A DNA stretch of 64,000 nt from Paenibacillus tengchongensis. Its GTDB lineage: Bacteria > Bacillota > Bacilli > Paenibacillales > Paenibacillaceae. Location of the stretch: contig NZ_WACP01000022.1 in NCBI RefSeq assembly GCF_008973665.1, positions 1 through 64,000 of the forward strand, read 5' to 3'. The notes beneath the pieces are model-generated. The model had not been told where the DNA came from and did not search any database. It was given only the letters and a program-made list of their open reading frames with translations. The position numbers and the translations under genes were made by a program. Of the stretch, positions 7,587 through 15,004 are shown piece after piece (positions within the stretch are counted from its first letter, which is position 1; every line of letters starts with the position of its first letter).

Positions 7587-8279
7587 TTATTTATGAAGTC
7601 CGCATTCTGTTTTTTCGCTACCCGACCATCTTCCGGCGCGGGGATCTTCACCAGGCATTACTGCTCGGGTGCAATATTCGCAGCCGATACTAGGGAAGTT
7701 ACGGTCATGCAGCGGGTTGTATATTACATTGTTCTCGCGGATATAATTCCACACATCCTCAGTAGTCCAACTGGCCAGAGGATTGAATTTCACCAGCCCG
7801 AATTTGCTGTCATATTCAATCTTCTTGGCATTGGCCCGGGTTGGCGCCTGGTCGCGGCGGATACCGGTAATCCATGCCTCATACTGCCCGAGAATACGGG
7901 TCAGCGGCTCAACTTTGCGGATGGCGCAGCATTGATTGGCATCCACAGTCCACAGCGAATCACCGTATTGAAGCGCCTGTTCCTCAGGAGTCATCTGTGG
8001 GGAAACACGGACGAACTCCATGCCGTATTTATCAACCATTGCGTCCCTGGTCTCGTAGGTTTCTTTAAAATGAAAATCGGTATCCAGATAAAAAACATCA
8101 GTCGACGGGCTGATCTTCTGCAGCATATCAACAAGCACTACGTCTTCGGCTCCAAAGCTGCAGGCAAAAGTTATATTGGGGAACGTTTCAACCGCAAAGC
8201 GGATAATTTCTTCCGGTGTGGCATTTTCCAGTTCCTCGGCTTGCACCTTAATTAAGTCTTCCTTCTCAAGCAGATTCAT
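7587..8279 (-). CDS. cysH: phosphoadenylyl/adenylyl-sulfate reductase (APS-type)
   Basis: A 230-residue PAPS-reductase-fold protein that reduces activated sulfate to sulfite with thioredoxin. It has the P-loop-like SFGAEDVVLVDM, the Cys pair C117-C118 and the pair C200-x2-C203, which together bind a 4Fe-4S cluster and mark the APS-using subclass; catalytic Cys226 lies in ECGLH. Since no APS kinase gene is present here, direct use of APS is likely. Start ATG 8279 follows GGAGG by 9 nt. The cysH-sat pair sits between rpsI and cwlD. Confidence 0.95.
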   Translation of the reverse strand: MNLLEKEDLIKVQAEELENATPEEIIRFAVETFPNITFACSFGAEDVVLVDMLQKISPSTDVFYLDTDFHFKETYETRDAMVDKYGMEFVRVSPQMTPEEQALQYGDSLWTVDANQCCAIRKVEPLTRILGQYEAWITGIRRDQAPTRANAKKIEYDSKFGLVKFNPLASWTTEDVWNYIRENNVIYNPLHDRNFPSIGCEYCTRAVMPGEDPRAGRWSGSEKTECGLHK

Positions 8280-8359
8280 TACGATATTCCTCCGTTTTCG
8301 AATTAAATCATGAATATATTAATGTGAAATGAGTACAATCCCAACTAAATCTATATGAA

Positions 8360-8389
8360 ATAGTATAAGGCTTTCAGGAGTGAAGTCAA
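8360..8389 (-). promoter_or_regulatory. sigma-A promoter of cysH-sat
   Basis: Minus strand: TTGACT (8384-8389), 18-bp spacer, TACTAT (8360-8365), leaving a leader of about 75 nt. The leader is too short for an S-box riboswitch and I see no T-box motif, so control is more likely by a protein regulator of the CymR or CysL kind; no operator is claimed. Confidence 0.65.
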
Positions 8390-8399
8390 TGACTTTCTG

Positions 8400-8438
8400 G
8401 TGAAAAACAGAAAAGCCCCCGACCAGAGGTCGGAGGCT
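8400..8438 (-). terminator. intrinsic terminator after rpsI
   Basis: Minus strand: 11-bp GC-rich stem (8428-8438 with 8414-8424, one G-U pair), 3-nt loop, then a U-rich run ending near 8400. It closes the rplM-rpsI operon just ahead of the cysH promoter. Confidence 0.9.
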
Positions 8439-8462
8439 TGCTGTCCCGGATACCAGGAGATA

Positions 8463-8855
8463 TTAACGTTTCGAGAACTGTGGAGCGCGACGAGCGGCTT
8501 TGAGGCCGTATTTCTTACGTTCCTTCATGCGTGGGTCACGAGTCAGGAATCCGGCTTTCTTCAGCGATCCGCGGTATTCAGGATCAACCTTCAGCAAAGC
8601 GCGGGCAATGCCGTGACGGATTGCGCCGGCCTGGCCGGAGATGCCGCCGCCGTGTGCGATAACCAGCACATCGTAGCTGCCCAGTGTTTCGGTCAGAGTC
8701 AGCGGTTGTTTTACGATCAGTTTGAGTGTTTCCAAACCGAAATATTCGTCCATATCGCGTTTGTTAATGACAATGCGTCCTTCACCCGGTACAAGGCGAA
8801 CACGTGCTACCGAATGTTTACGACGACCTGTCCCATAGTATTGTACTTGTGCCAT
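8463..8855 (-). CDS. rpsI: 30S ribosomal protein S9
   Basis: A 130-residue S9/uS9, full family length, beginning MAQVQYYGTGRRK and ending with the conserved basic tail RAPQFSKR, whose terminal Lys-Arg contacts the P-site tRNA. The GGGISGQAGAIRHGIARAL block is the family signature. It lies 20 nt downstream of rplM and shares its operon and leader; the terminator at 8400-8438 ends the transcript. Confidence 0.99.
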   Translation of the reverse strand: MAQVQYYGTGRRKHSVARVRLVPGEGRIVINKRDMDEYFGLETLKLIVKQPLTLTETLGSYDVLVIAHGGGISGQAGAIRHGIARALLKVDPEYRGSLKKAGFLTRDPRMKERKKYGLKAARRAPQFSKR

Positions 8856-8875
8856 GAAACTGTCCTCCCCTATTC

Positions 8876-9313
8876 TTATCCGCGAAGTTCGTAAACTTCA
8901 GGTTTTTGTGCTGCATGTGGATGCTCGGCGCCGGCATATACTTTAAGTCTCAGCTTCATTTGGTTACCTTGACGAGTCTTAGGAATCATGCCGTGAACGG
9001 CAGATTCGATTACACGTTCAGGTTTGCTGTTCAAGAGGTCCTGAGCAGTAGTAACCTTCAGGCCGCCTGGATACAAAGAGTGACGGTAGTATTTTTTGTT
9101 TTGCAGTTTCTTGCCGGTCAGATGAATCTTCTCCGCGTTGATAACGATAACGAAATCGCCAGTGTCAACGTGTGGAGTGAATTGTGGTTTGTGCTTGCCG
9201 CGGATCAGAGCAGCGGCTTCACTCGCCAAACGGCCGAGCGTTTTGCCTTCGGCATCGATGATATGCCAATTGCGCTCAACTTCGTTCGGCTTCGCCATAT
9301 AAGTGGTACGCAT
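8876..9313 (-). CDS. rplM: 50S ribosomal protein L13
   Basis: A 145-residue L13/uL13, an early-assembly 23S rRNA binder. Signature segments: WHIIDAEGKTLGRLAS, LRGKHKPQFTPHVDTGDF-like block and VHGMIPKTRQGNQMKLRLKVY. ATG 9313 follows AAGGAGG by 8 nt. It is the first gene of the rplM-rpsI operon, with a structured leader upstream (9314-9458) likely used for autoregulation by L13. Confidence 0.99.
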   Translation of the reverse strand: MRTTYMAKPNEVERNWHIIDAEGKTLGRLASEAAALIRGKHKPQFTPHVDTGDFVIVINAEKIHLTGKKLQNKKYYRHSLYPGGLKVTTAQDLLNSKPERVIESAVHGMIPKTRQGNQMKLRLKVYAGAEHPHAAQKPEVYELRG

Positions 9314-9458
9314 GAAAGTATCCTCCTTAGTTCTCGTACGAAAATCTTCTTATTCGTATGTCAAGTTTCACGATTAGAATTACATTGTTGTAAGTTGGTA
9401 AAGCATGTTTTGGGCATTTTCTTGAGCGGGGCTGTGGGATAGCCATCAAGAAAACACA
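9314..9458 (-). promoter_or_regulatory. L13-type ribosomal protein leader RNA
   Basis: The approximately 145-nt leader of rplM contains a strong hairpin: TTTTCTTGA/TCAAGAAAA (arms 9417-9425 and 9446-9454) enclosing a GGCT/AGCC inner stem (9430-9433, 9441-9444). Position and shape match the L13 leader known from Firmicutes, where free L13 is thought to repress its own operon. The match is by eye, not by covariance model. Confidence 0.7.
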
Positions 9459-9464
9459 ACTTTT

Positions 9465-9493
9465 ATATTACAGTATAACTACGCCAAGCGCAA
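9465..9493 (-). promoter_or_regulatory. sigma-A promoter of rplM-rpsI
   Basis: Minus strand: TTGCGC (9488-9493), 17-bp spacer, TAATAT (9465-9470), placing the start of transcription near 9458 at the head of the L13 leader. Confidence 0.7.
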
Positions 9494-9540
9494 GCGGTTT
9501 TTAAGAATAGCGGTCAACATTTTCTAAAAAAAACCCTGAT

Positions 9541-10320
9541 TCAACTATCCAGCTCATCGTATTCAACGCTCCACAGCGCAAGGCCGTTGGCCACTGCCGT
9601 AGGCCCTGCTGCCCCGCGGTCGCATGCAGTCAGAATATCAGCTATCCGGTCCGCTTGATACTTTCCTTCGCCCACTTGCATCAGCGTCCCCATAATGATG
9701 CGGACCATATGCTGCAGAAAGCCGCTGCCCGTAATATACGTATGAATAATGCCCTGATCCCGTGTATCCGGCCGGCAAAGACTGCGGTCAACCTCAATGC
9801 GGGCCTCATAAATGGTCCGTACATGTGAGGTTTTGGTGGATTTGCGGGAGGCAAAGGAAGTGTAATCATGCGTCCCGAGCAGATGCAAAAGCCCCCGTTC
9901 CATCGACGATATATCCAGCTTACCGGGATGGTGGTATTGCCAGCGCCGGAGAAAAGGATCGGGGAACTGGTTCCCGTTGATCGTATACCGGTACGTTTTC
10001 CGCTTCGCCCCTCTGCGAGAGTGAAACGAAAGCGGGACCTCCCGTGCTTCCGTAACCACGATGTCTTCCGGAAGCCGGGCATTCAGCGCCAGGCACCAGC
10101 GCTCCACCGGAATCAGCGAGGCCGTAGTAAAGTTGAACGGCTGGCCATAGGCATGAACTCCTGCATCCGTACGTCCGGAAGCAGTAATCTTCAACTCTTC
10201 ACCTGTCAGCAGCCGGATCGCTTCCTCCAGGCGGTCCTGGACGGTATTCCCGCTGGGCTGGGTCTGAAAGCCATCGTAACGGGTTCCGTCATAGTTGACT
10301 TTCATGAACAGATTGCGCAT
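9541..10320 (-). CDS. truA: tRNA pseudouridine(38-40) synthase TruA
   Basis: A 259-residue TruA that isomerises uridines 38-40 in the tRNA anticodon arm. The catalytic Asp52 is in GRTDAGVHAYGQ; the substrate-binding Arg/Lys-rich RRGAKRKTYRY block and the FLQHMVRIIMGTL helix are family markers. ATG 10320 follows GAAAGGAAGGG. It lies between rplQ and rplM as in other Firmicutes, but a strong terminator (10348-10374) stands between it and rplQ, so it depends on read-through or a weak local promoter. Confidence 0.97.
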   Translation of the reverse strand: MRNLFMKVNYDGTRYDGFQTQPSGNTVQDRLEEAIRLLTGEELKITASGRTDAGVHAYGQPFNFTTASLIPVERWCLALNARLPEDIVVTEAREVPLSFHSRRGAKRKTYRYTINGNQFPDPFLRRWQYHHPGKLDISSMERGLLHLLGTHDYTSFASRKSTKTSHVRTIYEARIEVDRSLCRPDTRDQGIIHTYITGSGFLQHMVRIIMGTLMQVGEGKYQADRIADILTACDRGAAGPTAVANGLALWSVEYDELDS

Positions 10321-10347
10321 GCTACCCTTCCTTTCCCCCGCCGATCC

Positions 10348-10374
10348 AAAAAAAAAGAGCCCCGGCGGGAGCTC
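10348..10374 (-). terminator. intrinsic terminator after rplQ
   Basis: Minus strand: GAGCTCC/GGGGCTC stem (10368-10374 with 10357-10363), 4-nt loop and nine U residues (10348-10356). It is the strongest terminator candidate in this part and closes the S10-spc-alpha superoperon. A second hairpin without U-tract (about 10412-10436) lies between it and rplQ. Confidence 0.92.
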
Positions 10375-10482
10375 CTTCTACTCTATACAAGGTGATTCCC
10401 GCGGTTATTGGTACGGCAGGGCCTGAAAGCCCCTGCTGCACAATAACGAGTTTGATCCCAACCGGAAATCATTGCTTGCTAA

Positions 10483-10848
10483 CTACGCACGGTCTACCAG
10501 CTCAAGATATACCATAGGCGCAGCATCGCCACGGCGAGGTCCCAGCTTCAGGATACGGGTGTATCCGCCTGGACGCTCAGTGTAACGAGGAGCAATGTCA
10601 GAGAACAATTTTTGGATTGCATCTTGTTCACCATCCACAGTCTCACGACGAACAAAAGCAGCTACTTGACGACGGGCATGCAGATCACCTTTTTTCGCTT
10701 TAGTGATCAGCTTCTCAGCGATGGAACGAACTTCCTTCGCTTTAGCTTCCGTAGTCTGGATGCGCTCGTACAAGAACAGATCCGTTACCATGTCGCGGAA
10801 CAACGCTTTGCGCGCGCTGGAATCACGGCCCAATTTTTGGTATGCCAT
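10483..10848 (-). CDS. rplQ: 50S ribosomal protein L17
   Basis: A 121-residue L17/bL17, near the tunnel exit of the large subunit. Family features: MAYQKLGRDSSARKALFRDM start, the ERIQTTEAKAKEVRSIAEKL block and the GYTRILKLGPRRGDAAPM tail. It is the last gene of the superoperon, 33 nt after rpoA, and is followed by the terminator at 10348-10374. Confidence 0.99.
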   Translation of the reverse strand: MAYQKLGRDSSARKALFRDMVTDLFLYERIQTTEAKAKEVRSIAEKLITKAKKGDLHARRQVAAFVRRETVDGEQDAIQKLFSDIAPRYTERPGGYTRILKLGPRRGDAAPMVYLELVDRA

Positions 10849-10881
10849 TTGTTTTCCCTCCTTTACTCAAGCAATCGTGAA

Positions 10882-11826
10882 CTATTCTTCAGTACGCAGT
10901 CCCAAACCGAGCTCCTCGAGCTTCTCTTGAACTTCTTCCAAAGATTTGCGGCCCAGGTTACGGACCTTCATCATATCTTCTTCCGTCTTCGTGGTCAGCT
11001 CCTGCACGGTATTGATACCGGCACGTTTGAGGCAGTTGTAGGAACGTACAGACAGATCGAGTTCTTCGATTGTCATCTCAAGCACTTTTTCTTTTTTGTC
11101 TTCTTCTTTTTCCACCATAATTTCGGCGTCTTTCGCTTCGTCCGTGAGACCCACGAATAAAACGAGGTGCTCGTTCAAAATTTTGGCGCCGAGGCTGACG
11201 GCCTCTTCCGGTCTGATGCTGCCATCAGTCCATACTTCCAGCGTCAACTTGTCATAGTTGGTCACCTGACCGACACGCGTGTTGTCGATCACGTAGTTCA
11301 CGCGGGAAATAGGCGTGTAAATGGAGTCCACCGGAATAACACCGATCGGCTGGTCCTCGCGTTTGTTACGGTCAGCCTGAACATAGCCGCGTCCGCGGCC
11401 TGCAAAAATTCGCATGTGAAGTCTCGCGCCAGGACCCAGCGTGGCAATATGAAGATCCGGATTGAGGATCTCAACGTCGCTGTCCGCACGGATATCACCT
11501 GCGGTAACGATGCCTTCACCTTCAGCATCAATCTCGAACACTTTCTCTTCGTCAGAATGAATCTTGAGCGAAAGAGCCTTAAGGTTCAAAATGATCTCCG
11601 TTACATCTTCCATTACGCCAGGAACAGTCGAGAACTCATGCAGAACGCCGTCAATTTGCACCGAAGTCACTGCAGCCCCTGGAAGGGACGAAAGCAGAAT
11701 CCGACGAAGCGAATTCCCCAGAGTCGTGCCATATCCACGTTCAAGCGGTTCAACTACGAATTTCCCATAGGTTCCTTCATCATTGACTTCTACGGTCTCA
11801 ATCTTCGGCTTTTCGATTTCTATCAC
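10882..11826 (-). CDS. rpoA: RNA polymerase subunit alpha
   Basis: A 314-residue alpha subunit. The N-terminal domain (about 1-225) with LGNSLRRILLSSLPG and LEPLERGYG-type motifs dimerises and holds beta and beta-prime. An acidic linker rich in Glu/Lys (about 232-245) leads to the C-terminal domain, whose ELDLSVRSYNCLKRAGI and VRNLGRKSLEEV segments bind UP-element DNA and activators. Full family length. It lies between rpsK and rplQ in the alpha operon. Confidence 0.99.
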   Translation of the reverse strand: MIEIEKPKIETVEVNDEGTYGKFVVEPLERGYGTTLGNSLRRILLSSLPGAAVTSVQIDGVLHEFSTVPGVMEDVTEIILNLKALSLKIHSDEEKVFEIDAEGEGIVTAGDIRADSDVEILNPDLHIATLGPGARLHMRIFAGRGRGYVQADRNKREDQPIGVIPVDSIYTPISRVNYVIDNTRVGQVTNYDKLTLEVWTDGSIRPEEAVSLGAKILNEHLVLFVGLTDEAKDAEIMVEKEEDKKEKVLEMTIEELDLSVRSYNCLKRAGINTVQELTTKTEEDMMKVRNLGRKSLEEVQEKLEELGLGLRTEE

Positions 11827-11955
11827 GAGTTACCCCTCCTTCAAACGTCGCTCCTATATGAAACGTTCACCCATCAGGTGTATCATGTAGTATGCCTAAA
11901 CACCTATTATTAGCAGATGCGTCAGAATTATACCACAATCACCAAACTGATTTCA

Positions 11956-12351
11956 CTATACGCGGCGACGTTTTGGCGGACGGCATCCATTGTGAGGAAC
12001 TGGAGTTACGTCTTTAATGAGGTTAACTTCCAGGCCTGCGGCCTGAAGGGAGCGGATGGCTGCTTCGCGGCCCGCGCCCGGTCCCTTAACCATAACTTCA
12101 ACGGACTTCATGCCGTGTTCCATAGCTGCTTTTGCTGCAGTTTCGGCTGCCATTTGCGCTGCAAACGGAGTCGATTTACGGGAACCTTTGAATCCTTGGC
12201 CGCCGGAGCTTGCCCAGGAAATTGCATTACCGTGCGGATCCGTAATAGTAACGATGGTGTTGTTGAATGTGGAACGGATGTGTGCCACTCCAGCTTCAAC
12301 GTTCTTACGGTCACGACGTTTGGTACGAACGACTTTCTTTGGTTTAGCCAT
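11956..12351 (-). CDS. rpsK: 30S ribosomal protein S11
   Basis: A 131-residue S11/uS11 of the 30S platform. The basic N-terminus (KPKKVVRTKRRDRK), the FNNTIVTITDPHGNAISWAS segment and the C-terminal DVTPVPHNGCRPPKRRRV are family signatures. It sits 19 nt after rpsM and 129 nt before rpoA. The gap 11827-11955 shows no gene. Confidence 0.99.
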   Translation of the reverse strand: MAKPKKVVRTKRRDRKNVEAGVAHIRSTFNNTIVTITDPHGNAISWASSGGQGFKGSRKSTPFAAQMAAETAAKAAMEHGMKSVEVMVKGPGAGREAAIRSLQAAGLEVNLIKDVTPVPHNGCRPPKRRRV

Positions 12352-12370
12352 TGTCTCTTATCCCCCCTTA

Positions 12371-12739
12371 TTACTTCTTCTTGTTTGCTACCGTACGACG
12401 CGGGCCTTTCCGGGTACGGGCATTGGTCTTGGTACGTTGACCGCGAACAGGCAATCCACGACGGTGACGAACACCGCGGTAGCAGCCGATCTCAGTAAGA
12501 CGCTTAATATTCAAGGAAATTTCACGACGCAGGTCACCTTCAACCTTGACCGATTTGTCGATCGTTTCACGCAGTTTGCTGACTTCATCTTCCGTCAAAT
12601 CACGGACACGTGTGTTAATATCAATGCCTGTTTCTTTCAGAATTTTCTGGGAAGTCGTTTTACCGATTCCGAAAATGTAAGTCAAGGCGATCTCAACGCG
12701 TTTGTCACGTGGCAAATCCACACCAGCTATACGAGCCAT
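12371..12739 (-). CDS. rpsM: 30S ribosomal protein S13
   Basis: A 122-residue S13/uS13 of the 30S head, which bridges to the 50S subunit and touches the P-site tRNA. Features: MARIAGVDLPRDKRVEIALTY start, helix-hairpin-helix segment YGIG-like (FGIGKTTSQ), RGLPVRGQRTKTNARTRKG and a basic tail. It follows rpmJ by 19 nt. Confidence 0.99.
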   Translation of the reverse strand: MARIAGVDLPRDKRVEIALTYIFGIGKTTSQKILKETGIDINTRVRDLTEDEVSKLRETIDKSVKVEGDLRREISLNIKRLTEIGCYRGVRHRRGLPVRGQRTKTNARTRKGPRRTVANKKK

Positions 12740-12758
12740 TTACGCTACACCCCCTTCT

Positions 12759-12872
12759 TTAACCTTGTTTTTGTTTGTGCTTCGGATTTTCACAGATTAC
12801 CATAACAGTCCCTTTGCGGCGGATGACTTTGCATTTTTCGCAAATGGGCTTTACAGAAGGTCTTACCTTCAT
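12759..12872 (-). CDS. rpmJ: 50S ribosomal protein L36
   Basis: A 37-residue L36/bL36 read directly from the sequence: MKVRPSVKPICEKCKVIRRK, then GTVMVICENPKHKQKQG. The C-x2-C, C and H residues form the zinc ribbon, so this is the zinc-binding (C+) type. ATG 12872 follows GGAGGG. It lies between infA and rpsM, its usual place, and is short enough to be missed by length cut-offs. Confidence 0.98.
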   Translation of the reverse strand: MKVRPSVKPICEKCKVIRRKGTVMVICENPKHKQKQG

Positions 12873-12965
12873 GTTAATTCCCTCCTAATCGTTTTACACG
12901 GAGTAAAACTGGGTTCGAAACTTGCGTGTAGTTTTGCGAAGCAAAACTGTGCCAAAAGTTCACAT

Positions 12966-13181
12966 CTATTTACGGTAAGTTATACGGCCTTTAGTCAGAT
13001 CGTAAGGCGATAACTGCACAACGACTTTGTCCCCGGTCAGAATACGGATGAAGTGCATCCGCAGTTTACCCGACACATGGGCCAAAATCTGATGACCGTT
13101 CTCAAGTTCGACTCTAAACGTTGCATTCGGCAGCGGTTCAATGACCGTGCCTTCCACTTCAATGACATCTTCCTTAGCCAC
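12966..13181 (-). CDS. infA: translation initiation factor IF-1
   Basis: A 71-residue S1/OB-fold protein that occupies the A site during initiation. It matches IF-1 along its whole length, including IEVEGTVIEPLPNATFRVEL, HVSGKLRMHFIRIL and SPYDLTKGRITYRK. The start codon is GTG (13181), with AGAGGAG about 7 nt upstream. It starts 2 nt after the KOW-protein stop, so the two are probably translationally coupled. Confidence 0.99.
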   Translation of the reverse strand: MAKEDVIEVEGTVIEPLPNATFRVELENGHQILAHVSGKLRMHFIRILTGDKVVVQLSPYDLTKGRITYRK

Positions 13182-13183
13182 AG

Positions 13184-13492
13184 TTAGTCTCCTCTCTCAT
13201 TTGCACTGGATCCGGCGGAAGCCCCATACTTCATTACCACAAAACGCAGCTTTCCATTTGTGACCCGGCCGGTTTCTTCCAAACTGTCTACAACCTCACT
13301 GCTGATGAAGGGTATGAGCTCCAAATGCTGAATATTCTTCTTCTTCGGGGCATCAAACCTGCGTTTGTCTCCATCGGCAATGTATACAAATCTGCTATCT
13401 ATAACCTTGATAACAACGGCAGCCTCTCCGGCATCTTTGCCTTTGAGAATTCTCACTAATTGACCAACCTGCGGGCTGCTCCCAAGTTTCAT
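13184..13492 (-). CDS. KOW-domain RNA-binding protein (L14e-like)
   Basis: A 102-residue protein with an N-terminal KOW motif: VGQLVRILKGKDAGEAAVVI, followed by DSRFVYIADGDKRRFDAPKKK. It resembles the ribosomal L14e/L6e-like KOW proteins coded between map and infA in many Firmicutes (B. subtilis YbzG). RNA binding is predicted from the fold; the target is unknown. The start at ATG 13492 has AGGTG 8 nt upstream and lies 11 nt after the map stop; a longer reading would overlap map by 70 nt. Confidence 0.88.
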   Translation of the reverse strand: MKLGSSPQVGQLVRILKGKDAGEAAVVIKVIDSRFVYIADGDKRRFDAPKKKNIQHLELIPFISSEVVDSLEETGRVTNGKLRFVVMKYGASAGSSANERGD

Positions 13493-13503
13493 GTGAAGTT
13501 CAC

Positions 13504-14256
13504 CTACGCATTCAGTTTCGTGAAAATTTCCATGCCGTCCGGTGTCACTGCTACCGTGTGCTCGAAATGGGCACACAGCGAGCCGTCAACCGTAACGACC
13601 GTCCAGTTGTCTTCCAGCGTTCTGACATATCTTTCCCCGGCGTTTACCATCGGCTCAATCGCGAGTACCATACCCGGCTTCAGACGTGGCCCGCGGTCCG
13701 CTATGCCATAATTCGGAATTTGCGGTTCTTCATGCAGTTTTGCCCCGATGCCGTGACCCACATACTCGCGGACGACGGAGAAGCCCGCCTCCTCGATATA
13801 TTGCTGGATCGCATGGGAGATTGTAAACAGGCGCACATCCGGTTTGACCAGCGCCAGTCCAGCATACAGGGAGCCTTCCGTTACGTCCAGCAACCGCTGG
13901 GCTTCTGCGGAAATTGGTCCTACCCCGTAGGTCCAGGCGGAGTCACCGTGATAACCGCGGTACTCGGCCCCAATGTCCAGCGTCACAATGTCGCCTTCGA
14001 TCAGTTTGCGTTTCCCTGGAAATCCATGCACCAATTGTTCGTTGACTGAAGCGCAAATGCTGGCAGGAAAACCGTTGTAATCCTTGAAAGACGGCACAGC
14101 ACCTTGACTGCGAATGTATTGATCGGCGATTCGGTCGAGCTCGCCTGTCGTGATCCCAGGCTCAATGGCCTGCTTAATCAGCCGGTGAGACTCGGCAACA
14201 ATTCGACCAGCTTCCCTCATAAAGGCAAGTTCCTGTTCGGATTTACAAATGATCAT
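13504..14256 (-). CDS. map: methionine aminopeptidase, type I
   Basis: A 250-residue pita-bread-fold peptidase that removes initiator Met from nascent proteins. The five metal ligands can be placed: Asp in TLDIGAEYRGYHGD (two), His in YVGHGIGAKLHEEP, Glu in AIEPMVNAG and Glu in AHFEHTVAVT. No N-terminal zinc finger, so type Ia. It starts 4 nt after the adk stop with only a weak GGGG site, which suggests translational coupling to adk. Confidence 0.98.
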   Translation of the reverse strand: MIICKSEQELAFMREAGRIVAESHRLIKQAIEPGITTGELDRIADQYIRSQGAVPSFKDYNGFPASICASVNEQLVHGFPGKRKLIEGDIVTLDIGAEYRGYHGDSAWTYGVGPISAEAQRLLDVTEGSLYAGLALVKPDVRLFTISHAIQQYIEEAGFSVVREYVGHGIGAKLHEEPQIPNYGIADRGPRLKPGMVLAIEPMVNAGERYVRTLEDNWTVVTVDGSLCAHFEHTVAVTPDGMEIFTKLNA

Positions 14257-14260
14257 TACA

Positions 14261-14905
14261 TTAACCCCGCAGCAACGATACGATTTCGGAAGTCACGACA
14301 TCAATTTCGTTCTCTCCGTTCACCTGACGCAAAAGACCCTTATCATCGTAAAACGCCAGCAGAGGCGCTGTCTTGTTGTCGTACTCATCCAGACGCTTGC
14401 CTACGCTTTCCTCATTGTCATCCGGACGTTGATACAATTCGCCGCCATCAATGTCGCAGATGCCTGCTTGCTTCGGCGGATTGAAAATCAGATGGTAGGA
14501 TGCACCACAGGTACTGCAGATCCGGCGTCCAGTCAGACGCGCCATCAGCAGGCTGCGGTCCACATTCAAGTTGATTACATGATCCAGCGAAGTGTTGAGC
14601 CGGCTTAAGATATCCTCCAGCGCTTCCGCTTGCGAAAGGGTTCTTGGAAAACCATCCAATAAGAAACCTTTTTCGCAATCGGACTGCTGAAGCCGTTCCT
14701 CAACGATTCCAATGGTCACATCATCAGGCACAAGTAAGCCTTGATCGATATAAGACTTGGCCTTCAGCCCGACCGGAGTCTCCTGCTTGATCGCCAAGCG
14801 GAAGGCATCTCCTGTCGAAATATGCGGAATGCCGAACTCTTTCACGATTACGCCTGCCTGCGTCCCCTTGCCTGCCCCAGGAGGGCCCATGAATAGTATG
14901 TTCAC
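14261..14905 (-). CDS. adk: adenylate kinase
   Basis: A 214-residue adenylate kinase (AMP + ATP to 2 ADP). P-loop GPPGAGKG at about residues 7-14, the FLLDGFPRTLSQAEAL segment, and a lid with the zinc set CSTC...CDID (Cys, Cys, Cys, Asp) as in Gram-positive long-form enzymes. The start is a GTG at 14905, giving MNILFMGPPGAGKG, which matches the family N-terminus; an upstream reading to 14977 adds a non-homologous tail. It lies between secY and map as in B. subtilis. Confidence 0.97.
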   Translation of the reverse strand: MNILFMGPPGAGKGTQAGVIVKEFGIPHISTGDAFRLAIKQETPVGLKAKSYIDQGLLVPDDVTIGIVEERLQQSDCEKGFLLDGFPRTLSQAEALEDILSRLNTSLDHVINLNVDRSLLMARLTGRRICSTCGASYHLIFNPPKQAGICDIDGGELYQRPDDNEESVGKRLDEYDNKTAPLLAFYDDKGLLRQVNGENEIDVVTSEIVSLLRG

Positions 14906-15004
14906 GATTCTCTCTTCTCCCTCCAAAGTTCGCCACCAAGCAAGAAACAGCACAATAGGTGCCGGGAAGTCCATCAATCTTAATGCTTCGCCGGAACCTA
15001 TCGC

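Noticed and set aside
8280..8360. S-box (SAM) riboswitch before cysH-sat
   Set aside because: The leader from promoter to start is only about 75 nt, has no terminator and lacks conserved S-box helices.
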